From Microbacterium sp. AG238 (GTDB taxonomy: Bacteria > Actinomycetota > Actinomycetes > Actinomycetales > Microbacteriaceae): a DNA stretch of 64,000 bases. Below are positions 53,078 through 60,888 of the stretch, piece after piece. The DNA lies in NCBI RefSeq assembly GCF_003610405.1, contig NZ_RAQC01000002.1, positions 558,001 through 622,000 of the forward strand, read 5' to 3'. Position 1 is the stretch's first letter. Each line of letters starts with the position of its first letter. The notes under the pieces were generated by a model, which saw only the letters and a list, made by a program, of their open reading frames with translations, did no database searches and was not told where the DNA came from. A program made the translations under genes and the position numbers.

Positions 53078-53723
53078 GTCTCCCGACGTCTCGACGTCGG
53101 ACGAGCCCACGGCCGCCGAGGCGGTGACCGTCGACGAGCGACTGCTCGCCGCGCATGATCTGGCACGCGCGGCGCTCGCCGAGATCACGCCCGCCTCGAC
53201 GATCGGCGACCCGGTCGACTACGTCATCGAGGCCGACGGTGTCGTCTCGCTGCGCTTCGCCAACCGTCTCGCCGGCTACCCCGGATGGCTCTGGACGGTC
53301 AGCGTCGCGGCCGTCGACGGCGCCGAGCCCACCGTGCTCGAGGTCGAACTGCTGCCCGCGGCGGGTGCACTGCTGGCCCCCGATTGGGTGCCATGGGCCG
53401 TGCGGCTCGCGGATTACCAGGCCGCTCAGGCAGCCGCTGATGAGGACGAGTCCGACGACCTCGACGATGACGACGCGGCCGAGCTCGACGACGCCGATGA
53501 CATCGACGATGAAGACGACGACGAGGTGGACGAGGACGACTTCGCCGACGGCAGCACTGCGGTCACCCACGCGGGCGATGTCGACGGCGTCGACATCGAT
53601 GCTCTCGACGACGACGCCGCTCTCGACGACGACGACCTTTCGGGCGCCGACTCCGGCGACGAAGACGCCGAAGACGACGAGGACGAGGAGTCGGATCACG
53701 ACGAATCGCTCTGGGAGCGCTGA
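53061..53723 (+). CDS. DUF3027 family protein with very acidic tail
   Basis: A 220-residue protein. The DUF3027 core (residues 30-125: DYVIEADGVVSLRFANRLAGY, WTVSVA, PPAAGALLAPDWVPW-like) is followed by a tail of about 80 residues that is largely Asp/Glu. The tail is probably disordered. The function is unknown, but coupling to a cold-shock protein is conserved in actinobacteria. Confidence 0.85.
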   Translation: MTSTPESPDVSTSDEPTAAEAVTVDERLLAAHDLARAALAEITPASTIGDPVDYVIEADGVVSLRFANRLAGYPGWLWTVSVAAVDGAEPTVLEVELLPAAGALLAPDWVPWAVRLADYQAAQAAADEDESDDLDDDDAAELDDADDIDDEDDDEVDEDDFADGSTAVTHAGDVDGVDIDALDDDAALDDDDLSGADSGDEDAEDDEDEESDHDESLWER

Positions 53724-53740
53724 CCGCTCTCACGCACCTG

Positions 53741-53781
53741 ACGACGAAGGGATGCCGCGCGATGCGGCATCCCTTCGTCGT
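53741..53781. terminator. Bidirectional terminator
   Basis: ACGACGAAGGGATGCCGC pairs perfectly (18 bp) with GCGGCATCCCTTCGTCGT over a 5-nt loop, with TTTC on the plus side. It lies between converging DUF3027 and serC genes. Confidence 0.95.
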
Positions 53782-53801
53782 TTCTCAATCGCGCGAGGCG
53801 G

Positions 53802-54914
53802 TCAGAGGCGCTCGATGGTGTAGTCGATGCACTTGATGAGCTGACGCACATCGTCGGGCTCGATCGACACGAACGTCGCGATGCGCAGCTGGTTGCGGCC
53901 GAGCTTGCGGTACGGCTCGGTGTCGACGATGCCGTTGCCGCGGAGGCTCTTCGCGACGGCCGCTGCGTCGACGGTGTCGTCGAAGTCGATCGTGACCACG
54001 ACGGGGGAGCGGTCGGCGGGGTCGGCCACGAACGGCGTCGCGTGCTCCGAGGCCTCGGCCCAGTCGTACAGCGCGGACGAGGACTCGGCGGTGCGGTCGG
54101 CCGCCCACTGGAGGCCGCCGTTGCTGTGGATCCACTCGAGCTGCTTGTCGAGCAGGTACAGCGTCGCGACGGCCGGAGTGTTGAGCGTCTGGTTGAGGCG
54201 GGAGTTGTCGAGCGCGTTCTTGAGGCTCAGGAACTCGGGGATGTAGCGGCCGGAGGCGGCGACGCGCTCGATCCGCTCGATCGCTGCGGGAGAGACCGCG
54301 GCGAACCAGATGCCGCCGTCGGAACCGAGGTTCTTCTGCGGAGCGAAGTAGTAGACATCGCACTGCGAGACCGAGAAATCGATGCCGCCGGCCGCGCTCG
54401 TCGCGTCGATGACGGTGAGTGCGCCGTCGTCGCCGACGACACGGCGCACCGGGGCGGCGACACCGGTCGAGGTCTCGTTGTGCGGCCAGGCGTAGACGTC
54501 GATGCCTTCGACGGGCTCCGCCGCGATGCTCGACCCGGGTTCGGCCTTGCGGATGTCGGGTCCCTGCAGCCACGGGGCTGACGCCGCCGCGCCGAACTTG
54601 CCGCCGAACTCGCCGAAGACGAGGTTCTGGCTGCGGTTCTTGATGAGGCCGAAGGCCGCGGCATCCCAGAACGCCGTCGATCCGCCGTTGCCGAGGATGA
54701 TCTCGTACCCGTTGGGGAGTCGGAGCAGATCGGACAGGCCCGATCGGACCTGACCGACGAGGCTCTTCACCGGCGACTGGCGGTGCGACGTGCCGAGCAG
54801 GATCGAGCCGGGGCCCGACAGGGCGGCGACCTGCTCGGGCCGGATCTTGGCGGGGCCGCAGCCGAAGCGGCCGTCGCGGGGGAGGATGTCTCGGGGCAGG
54901 GTGACGTGCGCCAT
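53802..54914 (-). CDS. serC: Phosphoserine aminotransferase
   Basis: A 370-residue class V aminotransferase of the actinobacterial SerC type. The N-terminus RFGCGPAKIRPEQ, the SHRQSPVK substrate loop and YYFAPQKNLGSDGG with the PLP lysine are intact. It converts 3-phosphohydroxypyruvate and glutamate to phosphoserine in serine synthesis. Normal length, convergent with DUF3027 and divergent from the DtxR gene. Confidence 0.95.
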   Translation of the reverse strand: MAHVTLPRDILPRDGRFGCGPAKIRPEQVAALSGPGSILLGTSHRQSPVKSLVGQVRSGLSDLLRLPNGYEIILGNGGSTAFWDAAAFGLIKNRSQNLVFGEFGGKFGAAASAPWLQGPDIRKAEPGSSIAAEPVEGIDVYAWPHNETSTGVAAPVRRVVGDDGALTVIDATSAAGGIDFSVSQCDVYYFAPQKNLGSDGGIWFAAVSPAAIERIERVAASGRYIPEFLSLKNALDNSRLNQTLNTPAVATLYLLDKQLEWIHSNGGLQWAADRTAESSSALYDWAEASEHATPFVADPADRSPVVVTIDFDDTVDAAAVAKSLRGNGIVDTEPYRKLGRNQLRIATFVSIEPDDVRQLIKCIDYTIERL

Positions 54915-54961
54915 GAGCCGATTCTAGGGGCGGTGCCCGGCTCCGCCGTGCCACGGGCCGG

Positions 54962-54978
54962 AGGTAAGGGCAGCCTCG
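54962..54978 (+). promoter_or_regulatory. Possible iron box before the DtxR gene
   Basis: AGGTAAGGGCAGCCTCG matches 11 of 17 positions of the DtxR/IdeR consensus core (AGGTTAGSCTAACCTAA). It lies about 60 bp before the DtxR-family gene in the divergent serC promoter region, the place expected for autoregulation. Confidence 0.35.
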
Positions 54979-55038
54979 GATGTCCTCGCCAGCGGATAGG
55001 CTGGGATCCTCTCGACCACGCGCACGACAAGGGCTGTG

Positions 55039-55737
55039 ATGACCGATCTCATCGACACGACAGAGATGTATCTGCGTACCATCCTCGAGCTCGAGGAAGA
55101 GGCGATCGTCCCCCTGCGTGCACGCATCTCCGAGCGCCTCGGGCACTCCGGCCCCACCGTCTCGCAGACGGTCGGCCGTATGGAGCGCGACGGCCTGGTC
55201 GTCGTCTCGGAAGACCGCTCGCTCGAGCTGACCGACAGCGGTCGCCAGAAGGCGGTCGACGTCATGCGCAAGCACCGTCTCGCCGAGCGCCTGCTCAGCG
55301 ACGTCATCGGTCTCGACTGGGCCTACGTGCACGAAGAGGCCTGCCGCTGGGAGCACGTGATGAGCGAGCTCGTCGAGCGTCGCCTCATCGAGCTGCTCGG
55401 TCACCCCACCGAGTCGCCCTACGGCAACCCGATCCCCGGTCTCGACCAGCTCGGAGACGTGCCCGCGCGTACGTTCGACGACGGTGTGGTCGGTCTCGTC
55501 CGCCTGCTGAACGAGACCGGCGGTCCGATCGCCGGCACCGTGCGTCGCCTGGCCGAGCCGGCGCAGGTCGATCCCGAATTGCTTCAGCAGCTGCGGGCGG
55601 CGGGCGTCGTTCCCGGTCGCGACGGCACGTTCCAGTTCTCCGAGGGCTACGTGCTCGTGCAGATGGACGGCGTCGACGAGGGGCTCGAACTCCCCGTCGA
55701 GGTCGCGTCGCACATCTTCCTCACGCGGCGCGACTGA
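55039..55737 (+). CDS. DtxR/IdeR-family iron-dependent repressor
   Basis: A 232-residue three-domain regulator. Winged helix (LGHSGPTVSQTVGRMERDG), the metal-binding and dimerisation domain (HRLAERLLSDVIGLDWAYVHEEACRWEHVMS, with His, Glu and Cys ligands) and a C-terminal SH3-like domain are all present. ATG 55039 sits five bases after AAGGG; GTG 55036 is too close. It binds Fe(II) and represses iron-uptake genes. It is the last chromosomal gene before the second element. Confidence 0.93.
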   Translation: MTDLIDTTEMYLRTILELEEEAIVPLRARISERLGHSGPTVSQTVGRMERDGLVVVSEDRSLELTDSGRQKAVDVMRKHRLAERLLSDVIGLDWAYVHEEACRWEHVMSELVERRLIELLGHPTESPYGNPIPGLDQLGDVPARTFDDGVVGLVRLLNETGGPIAGTVRRLAEPAQVDPELLQQLRAAGVVPGRDGTFQFSEGYVLVQMDGVDEGLELPVEVASHIFLTRRD

Positions 55738-55971
55738 GCGCCGTCCTCCGCCGCGCCGACCCTGAGCGTCGGGTGGGGATGGGAACGACGGCGTGACTTG
55801 TTTGTTGCGTCCCCGCCAGAGGACTCTCGTTTCGCGAAATGACGCGGGACCCTCAGGGGTCACTGTAGTCCCGGGGACGTGCTCGTTGGCAGAAGTTGGC
55901 ACGGACCGCCTCCTGTGGAAGTTGGTGGCTGGAGTCACGGCGAGGGTGGGCCGCATCGCTAAGGTCGGCTC
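55738..55971 (+). other. Left junction of the second element
   Basis: A 234-nt stretch without a gene. It contains two GTTGGCA repeats one helical turn apart (55885 and 55895) and a third GTTGG (55921), plus an inverted repeat around GGGACCCTCAGGGGTC (55850s). No tRNA is visible. The attachment core should lie in it, but cannot be fixed without the right end of the element. Confidence 0.5.
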
Positions 55972-56628
55972 ATGAAGCTGAATGCTTTCCCCACCAGGGG
56001 GAGACCCTCGAAGGACATCGTGCAAGGTCTGGAAGAGGTGGTGATGCTCACCCAAGCCGCGCTATCCATCGTCAACACGCAACGTCGCGTGCTGGACCGC
56101 GACGCGCTGCAGCTCGGAGTCGGACTCCGTCCATCCAAGCGTGACGCGGCTTACGAGGTGACGGTTGTCGATCAGTTCTACCAACTGGGACAGAGGCACT
56201 TCGAGCGGCGAAACATCTCTGCAATGTGGGAACGACCATTCTTGACCGGCCAGCGGGGCCGACCCACCGCGGTTGACATCTCGCTGTTCTACGAGGGAAA
56301 AGGTCGCGAAGTCAGGGTCGAGTTCGGGCGCTACACGAAGGAGAAATTGCGTTCAGATGCCAAGAAGTTGAACGCACTGACAACACAAGTCGAGCCGGGC
56401 TATGGGAACGTCGTCAACCACTTAGTGCTCTGGGAGGAACGCGCCACCTCTCTCACGCGGATCGCCCTCCTTGCTCAGCTAGAAAGATTCCGGAGGCAAG
56501 CTACCGAGGTCAGCTCACCAACCATGCTTGTGGAGGTCCTGATGGCGTCCTCGGTAGATCTGTTCGCTGAACAGCATGATCAGCACCGAGTGATCGACGT
56601 TGGTCTCTTCAAGGTCACTCCGAGGTGA
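55972..56628 (+). CDS. Hypothetical island protein, possible nuclease
   Basis: A 218-residue soluble protein. The segment RPTAVDISLFYEGKGREVRVEFGRYTKEK (in pieces: VDIS, then VRVEFGRY) has the spacing of a PD-(D/E)XK core in which Asp is followed by Glu on the next strand, but the usual Lys is not in place. Helices follow. Codon use is less GC-biased than in the chromosome block. No family recognised; a restriction- or defence-type role is a guess. Confidence 0.5.
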   Translation: MKLNAFPTRGRPSKDIVQGLEEVVMLTQAALSIVNTQRRVLDRDALQLGVGLRPSKRDAAYEVTVVDQFYQLGQRHFERRNISAMWERPFLTGQRGRPTAVDISLFYEGKGREVRVEFGRYTKEKLRSDAKKLNALTTQVEPGYGNVVNHLVLWEERATSLTRIALLAQLERFRRQATEVSSPTMLVEVLMASSVDLFAEQHDQHRVIDVGLFKVTPR

Positions 56629-56802
56629 AGTGCGCCTGGCCCCTCACCACTCGCGCTTCGGTTAGAGCGTGACGCGCACATAAATATCCCAGGTCAGCGG
56701 GTCCTCTTGGCGTGGAGTACGATCTGTTCATCCGCCCCGGGGCATAGAGAAGCCGCCCCGACCCTGCCAGGTCTGAGGCGGCTGTAGAAACGATCTCTGC
56801 CG

Positions 56803-57585
56803 ATGAGCGTACCCGACGACCTCACTCTGGACGAACTCCTCGCATACCCCGACCCAACGCCGGTTAGCGCGCGACGTCCAAGAAAGCTGACGCTCGCCGA
56901 GATGCGCGCCTGGCCGGATAGCGCGAACGCGTCAGATAAGCGCACATTAGTTAGTGCGAATCAGCACTCTCTGAGCACGTCAGATAACCTACGACCTTCC
57001 AGGGCGTATAGGGATGAGGAGATCGACGCTCTCGTCGCCGACCTCGTGGCAGCGCGTGCAGCTCGACGCAACCGCAAGGCGATGCGTCGCCCCTTCCGCC
57101 GTCGTGGACAGGCCGACCTCTTCGACGTGGTCCGGCTCCACCTCCGTCGCCTCAGCCGCCGTGTGCTGAACGACCGATGCCGTGACGGCCTGGAGCCTCC
57201 CGAGCACGACCTCCTCGTGCTGGCGCTGGAGCGCTACTTGGAGCAACAGTGCTGGCACCTGGTCTACGTCCAGGAGTACGGCGACGCGCGCGAGCCCTCC
57301 CGAGTGCGCCAGACCTACCTAGACAGCGAGCGCGCGGTCGAGAGTGTGGCCCGATCTTGTGCGCGTTACGCACTAGACAACTGGTCTCCGGATTGGATTC
57401 TGGAAATGAGGCGGCGGGGCGCGAAGGGGGGACGGACGTCCAAGCGGCCTCCGTCGTGGACCGACCACGACCTCGACGCTTTGGCCGCACTGGACGGGCT
57501 TACCGTGGCCGCGCAGGCTCGGACGCTGGGGCGCTCCCGGAGCACTGTGGATCGAATGAAGCGAGCGCTTCGGGAACGCGGTTAG
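56803..57585 (+). CDS. HTH protein of the island, possible replication or regulatory protein
   Basis: A 260-residue basic protein. Charged N-terminal repeats (TLDELLAYPDP, TLAEMRAWPDS) precede a middle domain (RQADLFDVVRLHLRRLSRRV-like, rich in Arg) and a C-terminal Myb/HTH-like domain (PSWTDHDLDALAALDGLTVAAQ, LGRSRSTVDRMKRAL). The N-terminal coding region crosses an AT-rich patch with paired direct repeats (56930, 56979), the composition of a plasmid-type origin. A role as initiator or transcription factor is plausible. Confidence 0.55.
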   Translation: MSVPDDLTLDELLAYPDPTPVSARRPRKLTLAEMRAWPDSANASDKRTLVSANQHSLSTSDNLRPSRAYRDEEIDALVADLVAARAARRNRKAMRRPFRRRGQADLFDVVRLHLRRLSRRVLNDRCRDGLEPPEHDLLVLALERYLEQQCWHLVYVQEYGDAREPSRVRQTYLDSERAVESVARSCARYALDNWSPDWILEMRRRGAKGGRTSKRPPSWTDHDLDALAALDGLTVAAQARTLGRSRSTVDRMKRALRERG

Positions 57586-57645
57586 CGCGTACTCGCACCC
57601 AACTACTGGACTCTCCTCAGCCGTTCCGACACCGAACAGCGTTCG

Positions 57646-58227
57646 ATGCCGGATGCGGTCGATATCCCTGGTATGGAGACCTCGCAGCGGACTGGACGTC
57701 CGTGCACAGTGTGCGCGTCAGACGACCGTGATGCCGTGGAACGTGACCTTCTCGCTGGAGGTACCTTTCGCGGCGTTGCGCGCCGGTTCGGGCTTTCCAG
57801 CGATTCCCTCCGCCGCCATGTGCGTGGCCACGTCGCCGATGCGCTTCGCGATGACATCCTCGACGCGTCCGGTACCCGTGGCGTCGAGCTGGCGTCGCGT
57901 GTGCTGGACGTCATGGAGTCGGCCCGCGATGTGCGGCTGGATGCCGAGTCTGACGGACGCACCGCCATCGCAGCAGGGCGGGCCGAGCTGGAGGCGCTGT
58001 CCTTCCTCCAGGACCGCCTGGGCGTCACGAAGGTCGAGACCGGGGAGAACGTGCGCGACGCCCTCGACCTCCTCGCCGCCGTGCGTGCCATCGCACGGGA
58101 GCATCCGAGCGTCGTGCTCGTTCTCGCCGATGGCCTGGAGGCCCGGGGGCGGACGGCATGGGCGAGGCAGTACAGGGAGGCCATTGCCTCACTTTCAGAA
58201 TCGACAACGCGAGAGGTGACAGCATGA
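57646..58227 (+). CDS. Terminase-small-subunit-like or HTH protein
   Basis: A 193-residue protein. A CTVC start (Cys pair), an HTH (GTFRGVARRFGLSSDSLRRHV) and long helices (ASRVLDVMESARDVRLDAESD, RAELEALSFLQDRLGVTKVE) form the pattern of small phage packaging or DNA-binding proteins. It overlaps the next ATG (58224). No large terminase is present in the part of the element visible. Confidence 0.55.
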   Translation: MPDAVDIPGMETSQRTGRPCTVCASDDRDAVERDLLAGGTFRGVARRFGLSSDSLRRHVRGHVADALRDDILDASGTRGVELASRVLDVMESARDVRLDAESDGRTAIAAGRAELEALSFLQDRLGVTKVETGENVRDALDLLAAVRAIAREHPSVVLVLADGLEARGRTAWARQYREAIASLSESTTREVTA

Positions 58228-58874
58228 CCACCGACACCACGACCGAGACCATCGGCGAGCGCCGTCTGCGCGAAGCACGCGAGGCCGTGGCCGCCCTGGA
58301 CACCTCGACCCCGACGACGACGGCGAGCGCCGTGGCCAGCGTGCAGCCCGGGGACGTGGTGCACAGCTTGGATGAGGGCGGCATCGCCATCGCCCGCTCG
58401 GTGAACATTTTCGGGCAGGCATCGGTCATCCTCCGTCGCGGGGATGAGCTTGTCGTCGATGAAGAAATGATCGACGCCAGCCGCGACCGTCACGGGAACG
58501 TGACCTGGCCAGCCCTGGTGCTGGACGAGGCGGCTCAAATTGAGAAATGGGGCACCGTCCGACTTCGGGCAGGCCGTGCCCCCGCCGACCTCCGCCCGTG
58601 GACGCACGGGAGTGCGCTGTGGCGGGACATGCGCGAGCGCGCACGTCGCGAGGCGCACGCCCTCCCCACTGCCGAAGCACGCGCCGACGCGCTGGCTCAG
58701 GTCGAGCGCGTGTATGGAGCCGCCCCTTCTACCGCGACGACGCTGAACAAGGCGCCCGACCCGTCCGTGCGAGCCGCCGAGGAGCAGCGGGCGCGCATCG
58801 CCGCGAGCGGTGTCCGCTCATCCTCGACGTATGCACCGCGGGAGCGCGGCGGGTACTCGGAGGGGCGTGAATGA
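58224..58874 (+). CDS. Hypothetical island protein
   Basis: A 216-residue protein from ATG 58224, coupled to the preceding gene. It has a beta-rich middle (PGDVVHSLDEGGIAIARSVN, ASVILRRGDELVVDEEMI), then KWGTVRLRAGRAPADL and a charged helical end. The overlap with the next gene (58871) continues a coupled run. Function unknown. Confidence 0.55.
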   Translation: MTTDTTTETIGERRLREAREAVAALDTSTPTTTASAVASVQPGDVVHSLDEGGIAIARSVNIFGQASVILRRGDELVVDEEMIDASRDRHGNVTWPALVLDEAAQIEKWGTVRLRAGRAPADLRPWTHGSALWRDMRERARREAHALPTAEARADALAQVERVYGAAPSTATTLNKAPDPSVRAAEEQRARIAASGVRSSSTYAPRERGGYSEGRE

Positions 58875-59257
58875 GCAGCACGGGCAGAAACCAGAACAGG
58901 GCGGTCGGCGCGGCCATCCGCCAGCTCGTCGCTGCGTTCCTCGTCGCCAACGGCCACCACGTAACCGCCAAGCCCGTCCCGCGCCGCATCAGCGACTCGT
59001 TCGAGACCGCGCTCGATCCGGACATCGAAGGCATCCCGGGCATCCATATGGAGGTCAGCGCGAGACTCCGCCCGCGGCTCTCCGAAACCCTGGACGGCGC
59101 CGTTCGCGCGGCCAAGATCAACGGCGACGCCATCCCTGTCGCCGTCCTGCATCGGCCTGAACGCGACGTGGCCGAGTCGTACGCCATCTGCACGTTGGCG
59201 GACATGTCGCGGCTCATCCACGCCGTCCAGGCGTCCACGTCGCCGCGGTCCTCATAA
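58871..59257 (+). CDS. PD-(D/E)XK-like nuclease family, altered active site
   Basis: A 128-residue protein with DPDIEGIPGIHMEVSARLRP in its centre, the layout of phage Holliday-junction-resolvase-like nucleases that normally read D-x-x-GxPGWHIEVK. Here Ser replaces the catalytic Lys after Glu-Val. The following helix (DGAVRAAKINGDAIPVAVLH) and strand fit. It may be inactive or use a displaced basic residue. Confidence 0.55.
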   Translation: MSSTGRNQNRAVGAAIRQLVAAFLVANGHHVTAKPVPRRISDSFETALDPDIEGIPGIHMEVSARLRPRLSETLDGAVRAAKINGDAIPVAVLHRPERDVAESYAICTLADMSRLIHAVQASTSPRSS

Positions 59258-59335
59258 CTTCACACACGCCACCGTGGTGACGGGCATCGCCACGGTCCCG
59301 CTGGCCGAGGGTTCAGGTCCCCGACGCCAGCACCC

Positions 59336-59365
59336 GGGATGGCGGGTTCAGTTCCCCGCCATCCC
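59336..59365 (+). terminator. Hairpin terminator candidate
   Basis: GGGATGGCGGG pairs perfectly (11 bp) with CCCGCCATCCC around an 8-nt loop. It lies 80 nt after the nuclease-like gene. Confidence 0.6.
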
Positions 59366-59376
59366 GGCCCCTTACC

Positions 59377-59433
59377 CCGACCCCGGCGCGCCAAACGACT
59401 AGGGCTGTCGGACTCATCCCGCGCCGGGGTCGG
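59377..59433 (+). repeat. Inverted repeat, 14-bp arms
   Basis: CCGACCCCGGCGCG (59377) and CGCGCCGGGGTCGG (59420) are perfect complements, 29 nt apart, just before the gene at 59459. It may be a leader structure or a protein-binding site. Confidence 0.5.
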
Positions 59434-59458
59434 TCCCCTCTCACACCGAAGGACGACC

Positions 59459-59938
59459 ATGAGAACCAAGAAGGCCCGCGTCATTCACGCGTTCAGAACC
59501 TCCGGGTCGAACTCGCCCGGCTACAGTCGGCCAGCGCCGCAGCAGTCGCAGTCGGTCCCCGCCGCAGCCGCCGCCGCTCAGCAGCCTCCAGCGCCTCGCA
59601 CAGCACCGCGGCGACCACAGGACGCCCGCACGCCCGCCGAGGCGCTGGACGGGCTCCTGAGGGCCGGTGAGCCAAAGCTCGTCGCCCCCCGATTCACGGA
59701 CACCTCCGGCCCGTGGGTTCGCGTCGGTAATGATGAGGTGCGTGTGCCTCGCGATGTCATCGTGGGCACCTCTCGCGCGCGTGACGGTCGCCACGTGGTC
59801 GTCGTCGCCCACCTCGATGCCAGCGACGAGGCCGGACGCGTCCAGGTACTCGTCAGCAGCGAGCGCGGGGTCCTCGAATTGGTCGGACTCCCGGCCTCGC
59901 AGCTTCGGGAGCTCCGAGTCGCCTTCGTGGGCCGATGA
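59459..59938 (+). CDS. Hypothetical island protein with Gln/Ala-rich linker
   Basis: A 159-residue protein from ATG 59459, with GAAGGACG upstream. A basic N-terminus and a Pro/Gln/Ala linker (residues 22-60) lead to a beta-rich domain (RVGNDEVRVPRDVIVGTSRA, HVVVVAHLDASDEAGRVQVL). The stop overlaps the WhiB-like start by 4 nt. Function unknown. Confidence 0.55.
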   Translation: MRTKKARVIHAFRTSGSNSPGYSRPAPQQSQSVPAAAAAAQQPPAPRTAPRRPQDARTPAEALDGLLRAGEPKLVAPRFTDTSGPWVRVGNDEVRVPRDVIVGTSRARDGRHVVVVAHLDASDEAGRVQVLVSSERGVLELVGLPASQLRELRVAFVGR

Positions 59939-60189
59939 CGGCGGCGAGCGCGTGGGCCGAGCTGCAAGACGCCCTGGCCGCGACCACGCCTTCATGCGCG
60001 GGCGATGGCCGGTTCACCGACGATGGCCGAGCCGACTCCGCGAACGCCCAGCTCGTGGAGGTCTGTGCGACGTGCCCCGTCTTAGATGCGTGCGCCGCGT
60101 ACGCCCGCGCCGAGAAGAACCACCGCCTCGTGGGTTTCTGGGCAGGACGACGGCGGGGGACACACCGCGACCGAGTATCCAAGCGGTGA
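59935..60189 (+). CDS. WhiB-like protein
   Basis: An 84-residue protein with the four-cysteine WhiB pattern: Cys21, then CATCPVLDAC (C-x2-C-x5-C), followed by FWAGRRRG, equivalent to the GVWGG turn. WhiB proteins hold a 4Fe-4S cluster and bind the principal sigma factor. Phage- and island-borne copies can redirect host transcription or impose superinfection exclusion. Confidence 0.85.
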   Translation: MTAASAWAELQDALAATTPSCAGDGRFTDDGRADSANAQLVEVCATCPVLDACAAYARAEKNHRLVGFWAGRRRGTHRDRVSKR

Positions 60190-60220
60190 ACGTCATCGAG
60201 CGTCCGTAAACGATCATCTT

Positions 60221-60312
60221 CGGACACACTTCACTGCGGCCCCGTTCTGCGGCGTGTCCGTGTCCAATACTCGTGTCCGAAATCTATGTAACGTGAGCAC
60301 CGTTTGTGTTAC
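60221..60312 (+). repeat. CGGACAC repeat cluster before the resolvase
   Basis: CGGACAC (60221) and GTGTCCG (60254, 60273, with a further TGTCC at 60261) plus a GTAAC/GTTAC inverted pair (60288, 60308) lie in 92 bp before the resolvase gene. Such a cluster suits a resolvase res site or an operator. Confidence 0.5.
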
Positions 60313-60321
60313 AGTCGCTGC

Positions 60322-60885
60322 ATGACGAGTCAGCGCATTGGTTACGGGCGGGTCTCCACTTCGGATCAGAATCCTGAGTCTCAGGAAGACGCGCTCGCGG
60401 CGGCCTCGTGCGACCGTCGCTTCATCGACAAGATGAGCGGCACCAAGGCCAGCCGACCCGAGTGGAACGCGTGCAAGGAAGCGCTCCGGAAGGGCGACAC
60501 GCTCGTAGTCACACGACTCGACCGGCTGGGACGCTCCACAAAAGACCTCCTCGACATCGCCGAGTACCTGGAGGCCAAGGGCGTCAACCTCGTGGCCACC
60601 GAGCAGGATGGCGTAGACACCACGACACCGCACGGCAAGATGTTCTTCACGATCCTCGCCGCGGTCGCGGAGTTCGAGCACTCGATGATGAAGGCGCGCA
60701 CCCTCGACGGTCTCGCCGCCGCTCGTGCCCGTGGCCGCAAGGGTGGCCGTCGTGCTGCCCTCAGCTCCCGCCAGGTCGACGCCATCCGCAACCTGTACGA
60801 GACAGGGGAGGCGACGGTCTCGGAGATCGCGGAGGCGTTCAAAGTCTCGCGTCCGACCATCTACCGCGCACTGGAGAGCGCCTGA
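60322..60885 (+). CDS. Serine resolvase/invertase
   Basis: A 187-residue small serine recombinase from ATG 60322. The catalytic serine is Ser12 in YGRVSTSDQ, the Arg pair lies in VTRLDRLGRSTKDL, EFEHSMMKART is the family block, and the C-terminal HTH ends VSRPTIYRAL. It would resolve multimers or invert DNA; it is not the integrase. It converges on the TIR gene with 3 nt between. Confidence 0.92.
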   Translation: MTSQRIGYGRVSTSDQNPESQEDALAAASCDRRFIDKMSGTKASRPEWNACKEALRKGDTLVVTRLDRLGRSTKDLLDIAEYLEAKGVNLVATEQDGVDTTTPHGKMFFTILAAVAEFEHSMMKARTLDGLAAARARGRKGGRRAALSSRQVDAIRNLYETGEATVSEIAEAFKVSRPTIYRALESA

Positions 60886-60888
60886 TCC

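Noticed and set aside
55844..55866. GGGACCCTCAGGGGTC as a terminator
   Set aside because: The stem is short and interrupted, and the DtxR gene stop lies over 100 nt away; it may belong to the att region instead.
57629..57641. CGAACAGCGTTCG resembling a LexA box
   Set aside because: The half-sites are separated by three bases, not four, so the spacing is wrong for LexA.
59290..59365. tRNA-like pieces (GTTCAGGTCC, GGTTCAGTTCC)
   Set aside because: The T-stems do not pair and no D or anticodon arm can be drawn; a simple hairpin explains the sequence.
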